This document shows positions 25,113 to 33,837 of a DNA stretch of 64,000 bases, one piece after another; position 1 is the first letter of the stretch; every line of letters starts with the position of its first letter. The stretch comes from CBDANZ01 sp965197865. Its GTDB lineage: Bacteria; Acidobacteriota; Vicinamibacteria; Vicinamibacterales; CAVVIG01. A program made the translations under genes and the position numbers. The notes beneath the pieces were generated by a model that saw only the letters and a list, made by a program, of their open reading frames with translations, was not told where the DNA came from and searched no databases. The stretch covers positions 248,001 to 312,000 of the forward strand of contig CBDANZ010000003.1 in the NCBI GenBank assembly GCA_965197865.1, given 5' to 3'.

Positions 25113-26319
25113 ACGCCGTGTGCACCTTGGTGACGGCTGCGATCACATTGTCGACATCGGCGTCTGTCATGCCCGCCCACAGCGGCAGCGTCACGATCTG
25201 TTCGTAGGCCTTCTCAGCAACCGGCCAGCAGCCCTTTCGATATCCAAGCGACTGATAGTACGGATGCCAGGGAACGGGGATGTAATGCACGTTCACGCCG
25301 ATGTTTTCTGTGCGCAACGCCGCGAACAGCTCGCCGCGCGACGCGTAGAACCGTCCCCGCTCCAGGCGCACAACGAACAAATGCCAGGCCGAGCGCCGAT
25401 CGGGAAGAATCGCGAGGGGCACGATGCGGGGAAGCGCACTGAACGCCTCCAGATAGCGTCGCGCGATTTCCTCGCGTCTGATGAGCCACGCGGGCAGTCG
25501 GTCGAGCTGCGAGAGCCCGAGGGCACATTGAAAATCGGTCAGTCGATAGTTGTGACCGAGCGCCACCATCTCGTAGTACCACGCGCCGATCGCCTCTCGC
25601 TCGCGAGCGTCGCTCGCGATGCCGTGGTTGCGGAACGTCCGCACCCGGTTCGCCAGCTCGTCGTCGTCCGTCGTGACGATCCCGCCCTCGCCCGTCGTCA
25701 TCTGCTTGACGGGATGAAGGCTGAAGGTCGTGAGGTCTGCGACCGAACCAACGCGGCGGTCTCGATAGGCAGCGCCCACCGCGTGAGAGGCGTCCTCGAT
25801 AAGTAAGAGTCTGTGTTCACGCGCGAGATTCTGCAGTTCAGACAGGTCGGCCGGCTGTCCTCCGTAGTCGACGGCGAGAATCGCCCGTGTGCGGGGCGTC
25901 ACCTTTGCGCACACGTCCGCCGGATCGATCGCCAGGGTGTCAGACCGGACGTCTGCGAAAACGACGTGTCCGCCTTGATAGAGAATGCAGTTGGCGCTCG
26001 CTACGAACGTCAGCGCGGGGACGATCGCTTCGGCGCCCGGTGCGACGCCGGCGGCAAAGCTCGCCGCGTGGAGCGCCGCCGTGCCGCTGCTCAGTGCCAC
26101 AGCGTGCCGCGCGCCGACGAAATCGGCGAACGCACGCTCAAACCGGGGCACTGTCGGCCCTGTCGTGAGCCAGTTGGAAGTGAGAACCTGCACAACCGCG
26201 TCGACATCGGTCTGATCGACGACCTGATGCCCGTACGAGAGCAGGCGCGTGCGCACTGGCCGGCCCCCGTGAACTGCGAGCTCAGCCAGCGCCAGCTCAC
26301 GCGCCCTGATCTGGCTCAT
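25102..26319 (-). CDS. pseC: PseC-like sugar aminotransferase (DegT/DnrJ/EryC1)
   Basis: The 405-residue PLP enzyme has SNWLTTGPTVPRFERAFADF, ALSSGTAALHAASF, LIEDASHAVGA and FSLHPVKQMTTGEGGIV, where the lysine forms the PLP Schiff base. PseC transfers an amine from glutamate to C4 of the UDP-4-keto sugar made by PseB. The assignment as PseC rests on the typical GGRPVR N-terminus and its place between PseB and PseG. It overlaps PseB by 4 bases. Confidence 0.87.
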   Translation of the reverse strand: MSQIRARELALAELAVHGGRPVRTRLLSYGHQVVDQTDVDAVVQVLTSNWLTTGPTVPRFERAFADFVGARHAVALSSGTAALHAASFAAGVAPGAEAIVPALTFVASANCILYQGGHVVFADVRSDTLAIDPADVCAKVTPRTRAILAVDYGGQPADLSELQNLAREHRLLLIEDASHAVGAAYRDRRVGSVADLTTFSLHPVKQMTTGEGGIVTTDDDELANRVRTFRNHGIASDAREREAIGAWYYEMVALGHNYRLTDFQCALGLSQLDRLPAWLIRREEIARRYLEAFSALPRIVPLAILPDRRSAWHLFVVRLERGRFYASRGELFAALRTENIGVNVHYIPVPWHPYYQSLGYRKGCWPVAEKAYEQIVTLPLWAGMTDADVDNVIAAVTKVHTAYAA

Positions 26320-27395
26320 CCGCCCACCACAAACGTCGGTTCCTCCGGGATCGGCATGGGCTCCAGCGGCTTGGCTTCCACCAGCGCCACCAGTTGCCTG
26401 ATTTCATTGTCGGTCAGCCACTGGACGTTGTTGTCGCTGCCGTACCGGAAACCATCTGGGCACAATTTCCCGCCGCGGCCGTCCGTGTAGTTCTTCTGGT
26501 TCCAGAACGAGTGACTCGGCTGAATGACGAAGTGATTGTCGAAGTCGAGCGTCAGGTGCGCGTCGTCCTCGGGGACCATCACCTCGTGCAGCTTTTCTCC
26601 GGGACGAATGCCGATCACGCGCTGCTGGCACTCGGGCGCCACCACCCGGGCCAGATCCGTGATGTGCACGCTCGGGATCTTCGGCAGAAAAATCTCGCCG
26701 CCCAGCATGTCCTCGGTGCAGCGGAGCACGAATTCGACCGCTTGGCTGAGGGTGATCAGAAACCGTGTCATCTTCGGATGGGTGATCGTGATGGTGCCAG
26801 TCTGCCGCTGCGCGAGGAAATAGGGGATCACGCTCCCCCGGCTTCCGACAACGTTGCCGTACCGAACGACGCTGAACAGGGTCCGATGGAAGCCGGAATA
26901 CGTGTTGGCTACAACGAACAGCTTGTCGGAACAGAGCTTCGTGGCCCCATAAAGATTCGCCGGGTTGGCGGCCTTGTCGGTGCTGAGCGCGAGAACGCGC
27001 TTCACATTCCGATCAATGGCCGCGTCGATTAGGTTCGCCGCCCCGAGGATATTGGTCCTGATTGCTTCGAGTGGGTTGTACTCGGCCGTCGGAACCTGCT
27101 TCAACGCGGCAGTGTGTACGACGAGGTCGATGCCCTCAAGCGCGCGATAGAGCCGATCGCGGTCGCGCACATCGCCGATGAAGAATCGGACGTGCGGTTA
27201 GGTCTCGACCGGATAATCCTGTCGCATCTGAAACTGCTTGAGCTCGTCGCGGCTGAAGATCACCACCTTGCGGGGATTCAGGTTCCGCAAGGCGTGCTCG
27301 GTGAACGCTCGTCCAAACGAGCCGCTGCCCCCCGTTACCAGAATCGACGTCTGAGCCCAGTCAATGGCATGTGTCATCTCGGTGCTTTCAGTCAT
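26316..27395 (-). pseudogene. pseB: PseB-like UDP-GlcNAc 4,6-dehydratase with in-frame TAA at codon 66
   Basis: The first 65 codons read SILVTGGSGSFGRAFTEHAL and KVVIFSRDELKQFQMRQDYP, then TAA at 27198-27200, after which the same frame continues PHVRFFIGDVRDRDRLYRAL, VVHTAALKQVPTAEYNPLEA (catalytic Lys region), ANLYGATKLCSDKL and a complete C-terminus. The stop sits where family members have a short variable turn. A single substitution suffices. The enzyme commits UDP-GlcNAc to the pseudaminic acid path, so loss would block the pathway unless the codon is read through. It lies 6 bases downstream of the HAD gene. Confidence 0.82.
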
Positions 27396-27401
27396 CGGCC
27401 G

Positions 27402-28061
27402 TCACTCAATTGAGCCGGCAATAAGGGATTCACAACACCGCTCCAGTTCGCGCAGATCAGGAATCGCTGGTCCCGTGAAGCCGTCAGGCGAGCCAGCGCG
27501 GGCCTGGCGCCAGACAAACCGCACGCCTGCGTTGCGCGCCGCGTGCCAGTCGGCCTCCGCATCGCCGACGAAGACGAGCTCCTCCTGGCTGAGCCGGTGC
27601 TTCTCGAGCACCTGGCGCAGCAGGGCATCCTTTGTCCTCGGTGCGCCAAGGACATCCCGGAACATCGTGGCCATCGAACGCCACTCGACGATTCGTCTCA
27701 GCTCGTCTTCAGGCGTCCCCGACACGATGAAGAACTGCCATCGGTTCCGGTGACGGTGAAGAAACTCAACGGCTCCCTCGACCCACGGCGCGGCGACGAC
27801 GTCGTCGACCACGAGCGATGCAAACCGTTCGCACAGACGGTTAAAGTCGTTCCCGGTCAAGGAACGCCGAAGGATGTCGCGGTAGATGGCCCTGAACTTC
27901 TCGAACCGCGAAATGCCGAGGTGCCTCTCGTGATACGCGATGATCTGGTCGACGACGGAAGGCTCTTCGGACGCAAATAGTCGCGCGAACGCGCGGCTCT
28001 TGACGTCGAGAGATTCCACCAGCACACCGTCGAAGTCGAATGCGATGGCGCGAATCGGCAA
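27402..28061 (-). CDS. HAD-family phosphatase (PGMB-like)
   Basis: The 219-residue hydrolase shows motif I AIAFDFDGVLVES, motif II FFIVSGTPEDEL, the conserved Lys region APRTKDALLRQVLEK and motif IV LVFVGDAEADWHAARNAGVR. A helical cap lies between I and II. It could dephosphorylate a sugar phosphate in the locus, but the substrate cannot be read from sequence; PseI-type synthases need no separate phosphatase. It is one base from the upstream epimerase stop and 6 bases from the pseB start. Confidence 0.82.
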   Translation of the reverse strand: MPIRAIAFDFDGVLVESLDVKSRAFARLFASEEPSVVDQIIAYHERHLGISRFEKFRAIYRDILRRSLTGNDFNRLCERFASLVVDDVVAAPWVEGAVEFLHRHRNRWQFFIVSGTPEDELRRIVEWRSMATMFRDVLGAPRTKDALLRQVLEKHRLSQEELVFVGDAEADWHAARNAGVRFVWRQARAGSPDGFTGPAIPDLRELERCCESLIAGSIE

Positions 28062-28062
28062 T

Positions 28063-28938
28063 CTACTTTTCCGGCTGCTGCTCGGACATTTCGTGCAGAC
28101 ACTCGAGGAGCCCCTGCCCCATGTCGACGTAGCGGTTGCTCACAAGCTTGTTGCCGATTCTCGGCAGGAACGAATAAGGGGTCTGCGTGTAGTGGGCTCC
28201 GCCCCCGCCGCCGTCACACTCGATGCTCACGCCGTTGTTGAGAATCTCGCCGATCATGTTGAGCATGTCTCGCGCACTCGTCTGGTGATGGCCCGTGATG
28301 ATCACATGCTGGTTGCGGAACTCCGGAGCCAGAATGTCCACGCTCAGGAGCGCGGCATCGCGCGCATGGACGTACTCGCGGATTTCGTCTCCCTTGCCGG
28401 GAAAGACAATCCGACGTTCCGTCAGAGCCAGATGAAGGTACCGCCACACGCTGTTGCGGTTGTCGGCGCGCGGGCCATAAAGCGTTCCATACCGAAGGAT
28501 GGTGAAATCGAGCGCGCCGCGCCGCTGATACTCCTCGACGTACAGCTCCGCGGCTTGTTTGCTACAGCGATAGAACCCGCCAAGCGTGCTGTAGACGTAG
28601 ACCGTGCTTGCGTACACGAAACGACTGATCTTTGCCCGAGCCGCTGCCTCGAGCACGACCGCCGTGCCAAGAATATTCTGTTTGATCGTCTCGAGCGGCT
28701 TGCTCGACGCATCGTCGAGATCGGCGAACCCGGCAAAGTGATAGATGTAGTCCGCTCCGGCGACGACGTCTTGCACCGCTCGCTCGTCGCAGATGTCGCC
28801 GAGAACCACCTTCTGATCGGCCGTGGCATACGGCGACGGCACCCACTCGAAGATGACGACCTCGTACCCGCGGGCCGAGAGCGCGTCAGCGACATGGCTG
28901 CCCAGGAAACCGGCGCCACCCAGAACGACGGCTTTCAT
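28063..28938 (-). CDS. NAD-dependent epimerase/dehydratase
   Basis: The 291-residue extended SDR opens MKAVVLGGAGFLGSHVADAL and contains IYHFAGFADLDD, RFVYASTVYVYS, YRCSKQAAELYVEEY (Tyr-x3-Lys) and LRYGTLYGPRADNRNSVWRY. It acts on a nucleotide sugar; which one is not clear. It starts at the base next to the preceding SDR stop, so it is part of the same transcript, and its frame is intact. Confidence 0.85.
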   Translation of the reverse strand: MKAVVLGGAGFLGSHVADALSARGYEVVIFEWVPSPYATADQKVVLGDICDERAVQDVVAGADYIYHFAGFADLDDASSKPLETIKQNILGTAVVLEAAARAKISRFVYASTVYVYSTLGGFYRCSKQAAELYVEEYQRRGALDFTILRYGTLYGPRADNRNSVWRYLHLALTERRIVFPGKGDEIREYVHARDAALLSVDILAPEFRNQHVIITGHHQTSARDMLNMIGEILNNGVSIECDGGGGGAHYTQTPYSFLPRIGNKLVSNRYVDMGQGLLECLHEMSEQQPEK

Positions 28939-29688
28939 TTAGTCGCCTCCGCTCACGGAAATTGTCTGACCGGTAATGAAGTCGCCCGCTTCTGACGCCA
29001 GGAACGCCGTGATGCGGGCGACGTCGGCTGGCCGGCCCGCCCGCTTAAGCGGGATCAGGTTGATCTGTTCTTCCAGATTCTCCCTGCCGAGGCCGCCGTG
29101 AAAGGGCGTGTCGATGAACCCGACTCGAACGGTGTTCACCAGAATCTGGTAGGGCGCGCCGAAGCGCGACAGCCCGACGGTGATCGCTTCAAGGGCGGCC
29201 TTCGCGGCGCCATAGTGGATCGTGTGTGCGGAGCCGCCGTATTTCGCCGCCACAGAACTGATGTTGATGATCTTGCCGCCGCCCCCGGCCGTCATCGCCG
29301 CCATCGCTTGTCGCGCGAGGAAAAAAGGGGCGCGGACGTTGAGGGCGAATGTCTGATCCCAGGAATTCTGGTCGAGCGCCGAGAAATGATCGGCTCCAAT
29401 CACGGCGCCTGCGTTGTTAACGAGCACGTCCAGTCCGCCAAAGCGGGCAATGAACAATCGTACGAGGCAGCGACAGGCTTCCGGTTCGACGAGGTCGGCC
29501 GCGAAACACTCGGCCTCGACACCCCCGGCACGCATCTCATCGCGAAGCGCCTGGACCTGAAGCTGCTGCGATCGATAATGAAGACCGAGCGTGGCGCCGT
29601 ACTCGGCGAACAAGCGGGCGATTGCCGACCCTATACCGCCGCTGGCTCCGGTGACGAGAACGCGCCGGCCTTTGAGATCAGCGAGCAT
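28939..29688 (-). CDS. Short-chain dehydrogenase/reductase
   Basis: The 249-residue classical SDR has RVLVTGASGGIGSAIARLFA (TGxxxGxG), LVNNAGAVIG (NNAG), IINISSVAAKYGGSAHTIHY (Ser) and HYGAAKAALEAI (Tyr-x3-Lys), ending FITGQTISVSGGD. I use the ATG at 29688. The upstream extension belongs to the end of the cytidylyltransferase gene, which overlaps this gene by 11 bases when its internal TAG is read through. It likely reduces or oxidises a sugar intermediate. Confidence 0.87.
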   Translation of the reverse strand: MLADLKGRRVLVTGASGGIGSAIARLFAEYGATLGLHYRSQQLQVQALRDEMRAGGVEAECFAADLVEPEACRCLVRLFIARFGGLDVLVNNAGAVIGADHFSALDQNSWDQTFALNVRAPFFLARQAMAAMTAGGGGKIINISSVAAKYGGSAHTIHYGAAKAALEAITVGLSRFGAPYQILVNTVRVGFIDTPFHGGLGRENLEEQINLIPLKRAGRPADVARITAFLASEAGDFITGQTISVSGGD

Positions 29689-30478
29689 CGGCCCCACCAC
29701 GCGACGCTCGCAGGGGCACCTCGTCATAGGGAGTGCGTTGTTCGCTGAATCCGTGGGCCTGTAGCCAGAATTCCACCTGCGGGATCTGCCACTCGTAGTC
29801 AACGTCCAGGCCTCCCCACTGCTTCACCGGCAGGATTTTCTGACCCATCCACTTCTGCGGAAGGAGGCCCGTCTAAAGCGATTCGAGGCACCGTGGCCTG
29901 ACGATAGACGCACTCATATCGGCAAAGAAGACATCACCCTGCGAATCACGGTCGCAGTTGAGCATGGCCCGATCGCCGAAAAGCTGAAACGGGACAAATG
30001 GCTGCAGGTAACCATTAGCATCCACCTTGCGTGCCCTGATCGGGCTCCACATGTTGTAGACCGAGACGGTGACCGCGGAGTCGGCCTCTGGCATGTGGCA
30101 AAGCAGGTCGATGCCCTCTTCGAGCGTCTCCGCGGTGATAGTCGCGGCGTTGCAGAAGAGAAGCAGCATCAGCTCAATCGACTGCACCCCGGCCGCGAGC
30201 TCGTCTCGAATGGTTTCGTAGCCATGAACGAAGACGTCCTCGCCGAGCGCCTCCTTTGTGGCGAGGCGCGCAGGCCGGTCGATGATTCGCGCGCCGTGCG
30301 AGCGCCCGATGTCCCTGATCCGTGCGGAGTCTGTCGAGATATATACGCGATCGACGCTGCGACAGGCCCGAGCGGCCAGCAACGGATAGACCATCAGCGG
30401 ACGGCCGAGAACCGGCAGAGTGTTCTTGCCGGGGAACCCCGAGCTGCCTTCACGGCCTATGAGAAGAGCGCAGATCAT
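29678..30478 (-). pseudogene. pseF: PseF-like nonulosonate cytidylyltransferase with in-frame TAG
   Basis: From the ATG at 30478 the frame reads MICALLIGREGSSGFPGKNT (CTP-binding loop), VDRVYISTDSARIRDIGRSH and VDANGYLQPFVPFQLFGDRA, and meets TAG at 29873-29875. It then continues unshifted for another 64 codons (GLLPQKWMGQKILPVKQWGG, DVDYEWQIPQVEFWLQAHGF) to a TGA that overlaps the SDR start. The lost tail is conserved in this family, and a GAG-to-TAG change explains it. The enzyme activates the nonulosonic acid as a CMP-sugar. It lies 7 bases downstream of the radical SAM gene. Confidence 0.8.
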
Positions 30479-30485
30479 CCTGCTG

Positions 30486-31631
30486 CTAGATGAGCGTGCA
30501 GCGGTTGCACGGTGAGCAGTCGGATCGCCGGCCCGACAAATGTCGCTCGCGCAGTTCCGCATACTTTACCGAGCGCCAGAGATCGCCAACGGAAGCTTCC
30601 GGCGCCTTGCCAACCGCCAGTGTCGAACGGTAATCGACGTCGCACGGGTTGGCGGTGCCATCCCACCAGATGAACATGCGGCGCCAGAGGTCTGAACAGG
30701 CGGTCGTAATGTCGTTGACTGGCCGCTGATAGGTGTTTTCCCAGCGGTTGTACGCGACGAATGCCACCTGGTCCACCAATTCCCCCCAGACAGCTTCCAT
30801 CTCGTCGAGATTCGGAGTGTTGGGTACGCTCACACCGGAGACTCTCGTGATGACCCGCGCCCGCGGGTACTGCTTGGCACGAATGTCTCTGAACCGCTTG
30901 ACGTTGTCGAGCACACGGTCGAGGCGTCCATTCACTCGCAGCTGGCTATAGGCCGGTTCCGATGCCGCATCGGCCGAGAACACCAGAGTATTGACGTCGG
31001 CTTGCAGGATGGCGTGACAGTTGGCGTCATCCAAGTACCAGGCATTGGTATTGATCTTCAGGGCCAGAAACTTCCCGCTCGCGTACGCCAGCATCTTGGC
31101 GATGTCGCGGTGCATCATCGGCTCGCCTCGTGAGGCCATTGTGATCGCCTCACAGTTGCCCGCGGCTTGATCGATCACCGCCTTGAACCGATCGAGCGAC
31201 ATGAGTCCCATCTGGCCGCTCTGCTTGCTCGTAAACTGCGAATCGGTCTGATAACAGAAGACGCAGCGGTAGTTGCAGATCGACGTCGGCTCGACCTGAA
31301 GACACGGCGGGAACTCGTCGAGAACCTTCCGCTCTGGGTTCATTTCATAGCGATAGCGGTAGTACAGATATCGAGGCAGTTCCTGATCCGCCAGGCGGCT
31401 GATCTCATGGACGACATAAGGCTCGAACCTGAACTGGGTCGCCGAAACCTGATCGTCCGGCTCGAGCAGGTCGCCGCACGCCGCATACACCACCGCCTTT
31501 CGTTCAGGCGGCAGGCCGAGTCCGTCGAGGCGCGTGCGCAGATCATCAATCTTGTCGAGCACGCCGGCCAACGGCGCTCGCTGGACCAGATCAACAAAAC
31601 TGTTCCGCTTCCGGTAGACGTCCGGACTCAC
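30486..31631 (-). CDS. Radical SAM / SPASM-domain protein
   Basis: The 381-residue protein has ICNYRCVFCYQT with the 4Fe-4S cysteines C119, C123 and C126, then ITMASRGEPMM (GxP/GE motif) and NTNAWYLDD, and a SPASM-like C-terminus with NPCDVDYRSTLAVG and DCSPCNRCTLI for auxiliary clusters. Such enzymes modify peptides or sugars by radical chemistry. Its place between the regulator and the CMP-sugar synthetase suggests a sugar-related or cluster-specific step, but the substrate is unknown. It overlaps the regulator by 4 bases. Confidence 0.83.
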   Translation of the reverse strand: MSPDVYRKRNSFVDLVQRAPLAGVLDKIDDLRTRLDGLGLPPERKAVVYAACGDLLEPDDQVSATQFRFEPYVVHEISRLADQELPRYLYYRYRYEMNPERKVLDEFPPCLQVEPTSICNYRCVFCYQTDSQFTSKQSGQMGLMSLDRFKAVIDQAAGNCEAITMASRGEPMMHRDIAKMLAYASGKFLALKINTNAWYLDDANCHAILQADVNTLVFSADAASEPAYSQLRVNGRLDRVLDNVKRFRDIRAKQYPRARVITRVSGVSVPNTPNLDEMEAVWGELVDQVAFVAYNRWENTYQRPVNDITTACSDLWRRMFIWWDGTANPCDVDYRSTLAVGKAPEASVGDLWRSVKYAELRERHLSGRRSDCSPCNRCTLI

Positions 31632-32245
31632 AGCACGTACACCTGTTCGCTCGGAAAGCTATTCGATTCGAGACGGGTGCAGATATGTTCAGCTTTTCCG
31701 AACGACATCACGACGACGCGGTCGAACACTTCGCCATTGAGGCGGCCGGCCTGGAGCGTTTCAGGGCGGTGGACTGGCATGCCGAAAAATAATTGCCGCG
31801 GCCGATCGTCGACCACACCCACCAGCTTCAAGTCGGTTTCCTGCAGCGTGACATAACCAATTTCCGCGACTTCGCCGGCGCCGTAGAAGACGATACGTTT
31901 TTCGCCCGCACTTGGCGCTTCCGGAGGCCACTCAAGCGAAAGCCGTTGGAGGCTGTCCTTGATCCGGCTTCTGGTCTCCGTATACAGGTGAATCGTGTTG
32001 TCGAAATACGCCCGGGTCAGGTGGACTTTTTCCGCGATGCCGGCCGGCGTGAGAAGGTAAGCGACGCGATTCGCTTGAACGTGGGTCACCTTGACCCAGC
32101 CCTTCTTGACGATCCGACGGACGAGCAGATTGGTCAGGCCGAGGGCCACGCCCAATTCGCGCGCGAGGGCGCGCTGCGTAATGGGGCGTCCCTGCCCGAT
32201 CGTCGTCAGGATTTGGTGGGTGTAGCGGTCGTGGTCGGAAGACAC
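31628..32245 (-). CDS. Winged-helix regulator fused to a Rossmann-like domain
   Basis: Residues 1 to about 75 form a winged helix (ITQRALARELGVALGLTNLL, KKGWVKVTHV, AYLLTPAGIAEKVHLTRAYF) of the MarR-like type associated with exopolysaccharide loci. Residues 115-205 resemble a nucleotide or CoA-binding Rossmann fold (RIVFYGAGEVAEIGYVTLQE, LVGVVDDRPRQLFFGMPVHR). It probably senses a metabolite and regulates this operon, of which it is the first gene. A promoter with a short palindrome lies directly upstream. It overlaps the radical SAM gene by 4 bases. Confidence 0.78.
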   Translation of the reverse strand: MSSDHDRYTHQILTTIGQGRPITQRALARELGVALGLTNLLVRRIVKKGWVKVTHVQANRVAYLLTPAGIAEKVHLTRAYFDNTIHLYTETRSRIKDSLQRLSLEWPPEAPSAGEKRIVFYGAGEVAEIGYVTLQETDLKLVGVVDDRPRQLFFGMPVHRPETLQAGRLNGEVFDRVVVMSFGKAEHICTRLESNSFPSEQVYVL

Positions 32246-32301
32246 TTCGTGCCTGTCACTTACAGACCGGGCGATGCTGTTTCACGTGCCGGGGTGGGGA
32301 C

Positions 32302-32353
32302 CGTTCACGAAATGAACGCCTGCATCCTAATCAGCCCAGATGGGCCCGGTCAA
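32302..32353 (-). promoter_or_regulatory. Candidate promoter and operator of the nonulosonate operon
   Basis: On the minus strand, TTGACC (32353-32348), a 17-base spacer and TTAGGA (from 32330) resemble a sigma-70 promoter. Just downstream is the palindrome CGTTCACGAAATGAACG (32302-32318), a 6-bp inverted repeat with a 5-base centre, placed where a repressor would block initiation. The start codon of the regulator is about 57 bases further on. This suggests autoregulation by the winged-helix protein; it is a prediction from pattern only. Confidence 0.4.
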
Positions 32354-32448
32354 GCAAAAATCGATCGATCTTGCCCGATTCTTCACACAGGTATAACTGG
32401 AAACTGGAGGTGTGGGACGCTGGAGGACCAAAACCGCGATGCGCTAAA

Positions 32449-33432
32449 TCACCGCCCCGCCTGCTGCAAAGCCGCCCGCAGGGCGTACTCCGACTCGGGC
32501 ACGAGCCATTTGAGCGTGTGACCATTCAAGAAGCTCAGCGCGTTGGTCACCGCTTCGTGCTCCATCCGAAACCGGCAGTCTTCCGACATCGATGCCATGT
32601 GACACGTCAGAACGCAGTTCTCCAGTCCGCACAGTTCGCCCGCGTAGGGCTCGATACGAAAGACGTCGATAGCGGCCCCGGCAAGGCGCCCGGCGCGCAG
32701 GGCGGCTGCCAGCGCGCTCTCGTCGACGACGCCGCCTCTGGAGGTGTTCACCACATATGCATCCTGCTTCATCTGCTCGATCTCAGCCGACCCGATGAGA
32801 GCGAGCGTGTGGATCGTCAACGGCACGTGCAGCGTGACGAGGTCGGCGTGGCGCACGATGGTCGTCTTGTCCACCCATTCGACCACGGAGATGGACGGAT
32901 CCGGGTCGAGATCGTTGGCTAGGATCCGGCCACCGAACGGCGCGACCAGCGCGGCGACCCGGCGCCCAATCCGGCCGACGCCGATGATGCCTACAGTCAG
33001 CTCCGCCAGGCGGCGTCCCATGATGCGGTGCCAGCTACCGCGGTGCGCTCGAGCGTTGGCCTGGTGAATGCCTCGGACGAGGGTGAGCATGAGGCCGACC
33101 GTCATTTCCGCCACGGCGGGCGACGGCGCGTCAGGCGTATAAGCGACAGCGATTCCACGGGTACGGGCCGCGAGCAGATCGACGTTGTCGAGTCCGATTC
33201 CCACGCGTGAGATCAGGCGAAGGCGCGGCGCAGCCACCAGGACACGCTCGGTAATCGGCTCGGTGCCGGCGATGAGAATATCGACATCGCCGATGAGATC
33301 GGTCAATTCCTCTTCGGTGAGCCGGTGGCCGATCGGGTTGATGACGAACTCGACCTTAGCCTCCTCGAGCAGCGTGATCGGGGCACGGTTGCGCTCGCCA
33401 AAGGGGACAGTGGTGATCAGGACCTTCGCCAT
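32449..33432 (-). CDS. D-2-hydroxyacid dehydrogenase (phosphoglycerate dehydrogenase-like)
   Basis: The 327-residue enzyme starts at the ATG at 33432 (MAKVLITTVPFGERNRAPIT). It has the catalytic Arg in LISRVGIGLDNVDL, the NAD site LTVGIIGVGRIGRRVAALVA, the domain signature YVVNTSRGGVVDESALAAAL and the His region ENCVLTCHMASMSEDCRF. It could oxidise 3-phosphoglycerate or another 2-hydroxyacid; in glycan loci such enzymes may supply serine or modify lactyl-type groups. About 200 bases with the promoter separate it from the regulator. The open frame above 33432 belongs to the acyltransferase remnant. Confidence 0.85.
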   Translation of the reverse strand: MAKVLITTVPFGERNRAPITLLEEAKVEFVINPIGHRLTEEELTDLIGDVDILIAGTEPITERVLVAAPRLRLISRVGIGLDNVDLLAARTRGIAVAYTPDAPSPAVAEMTVGLMLTLVRGIHQANARAHRGSWHRIMGRRLAELTVGIIGVGRIGRRVAALVAPFGGRILANDLDPDPSISVVEWVDKTTIVRHADLVTLHVPLTIHTLALIGSAEIEQMKQDAYVVNTSRGGVVDESALAAALRAGRLAGAAIDVFRIEPYAGELCGLENCVLTCHMASMSEDCRFRMEHEAVTNALSFLNGHTLKWLVPESEYALRAALQQAGR

Positions 33433-33442
33433 ACGGCTGGCC

Positions 33443-33625
33443 CTACAAGCGGAAGATGTGATCGCCGTACCGGCCGCCGAGCGCGTCGACGATGAGCGGC
33501 GAGCGCTCGACGGTACTGCGGCGGATCTCGTCGTAATTCGCTTTCGGCTTGACGTCGCGAGCCATCGATTCGCCCGACGATAAAGCCTGATCCTCTGGGC
33601 ACACTCGTTGTCCTCCGGCGTGCAC
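33443..33625 (-). CDS. Short ORF of unknown function
   Basis: The ORF ends 10 bases before the dehydrogenase start. The most protein-like part begins at the ATG at 33565: MARDVKPKANYDEIRRSTVE, ending YGDHIFRL. Codon usage is normal, but I recognise no family. It may be the end of a larger decayed gene, since the region just upstream holds an acyltransferase remnant. Confidence 0.35.
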   Translation of the reverse strand: MHAGGQRVCPEDQALSSGESMARDVKPKANYDEIRRSTVERSPLIVDALGGRYGDHIFRL

Positions 33626-33790
33626 GCGCGCAGAATCCGAGCTGGCACACTAACGATGACTACGTTCTCCGGCACGTCAGAAACGACGATCGCGCCCGCT
33701 CAGACGACGACATTCGCGTCAATACGAAGGCGTTGCCAAATGCGATCGCGCGAGGCCCGATCAAGACGGGCCGGTCTTCGGTTTCTCGTC
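33590..33790 (-). pseudogene. Hexapeptide-repeat acyltransferase remnant
   Basis: On the minus strand RLRIDANVVV, a TGA at 33700-33702 and then AGAIVVSDVPENVVIVSVPA and RILRA match the last turns of left-handed beta-helix sugar or serine O-acetyltransferases, where GAGAIVV is normal and Gly is expected at the TGA. Upstream the frame breaks (RPVLIGPRAIAFGN is in another frame). Only the last quarter of the enzyme is recognisable. Confidence 0.55.
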
Positions 33791-33837
33791 CAGGACGACT
33801 GGTCTAGTCCCATCTGTCTGGCTGCTCGGAACAGCGC

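Noticed and set aside
20281..30478. Recoding of TAG as a sense codon, suggested by in-frame TAGs in the epimerase and pseF genes and at both MITE edges
   Set aside because: Several solid genes here (the CCA enzyme, M16 peptidase, infA) end with TAG at the expected length, and other broken genes use TAA or TGA, so ordinary nonsense mutation is simpler.
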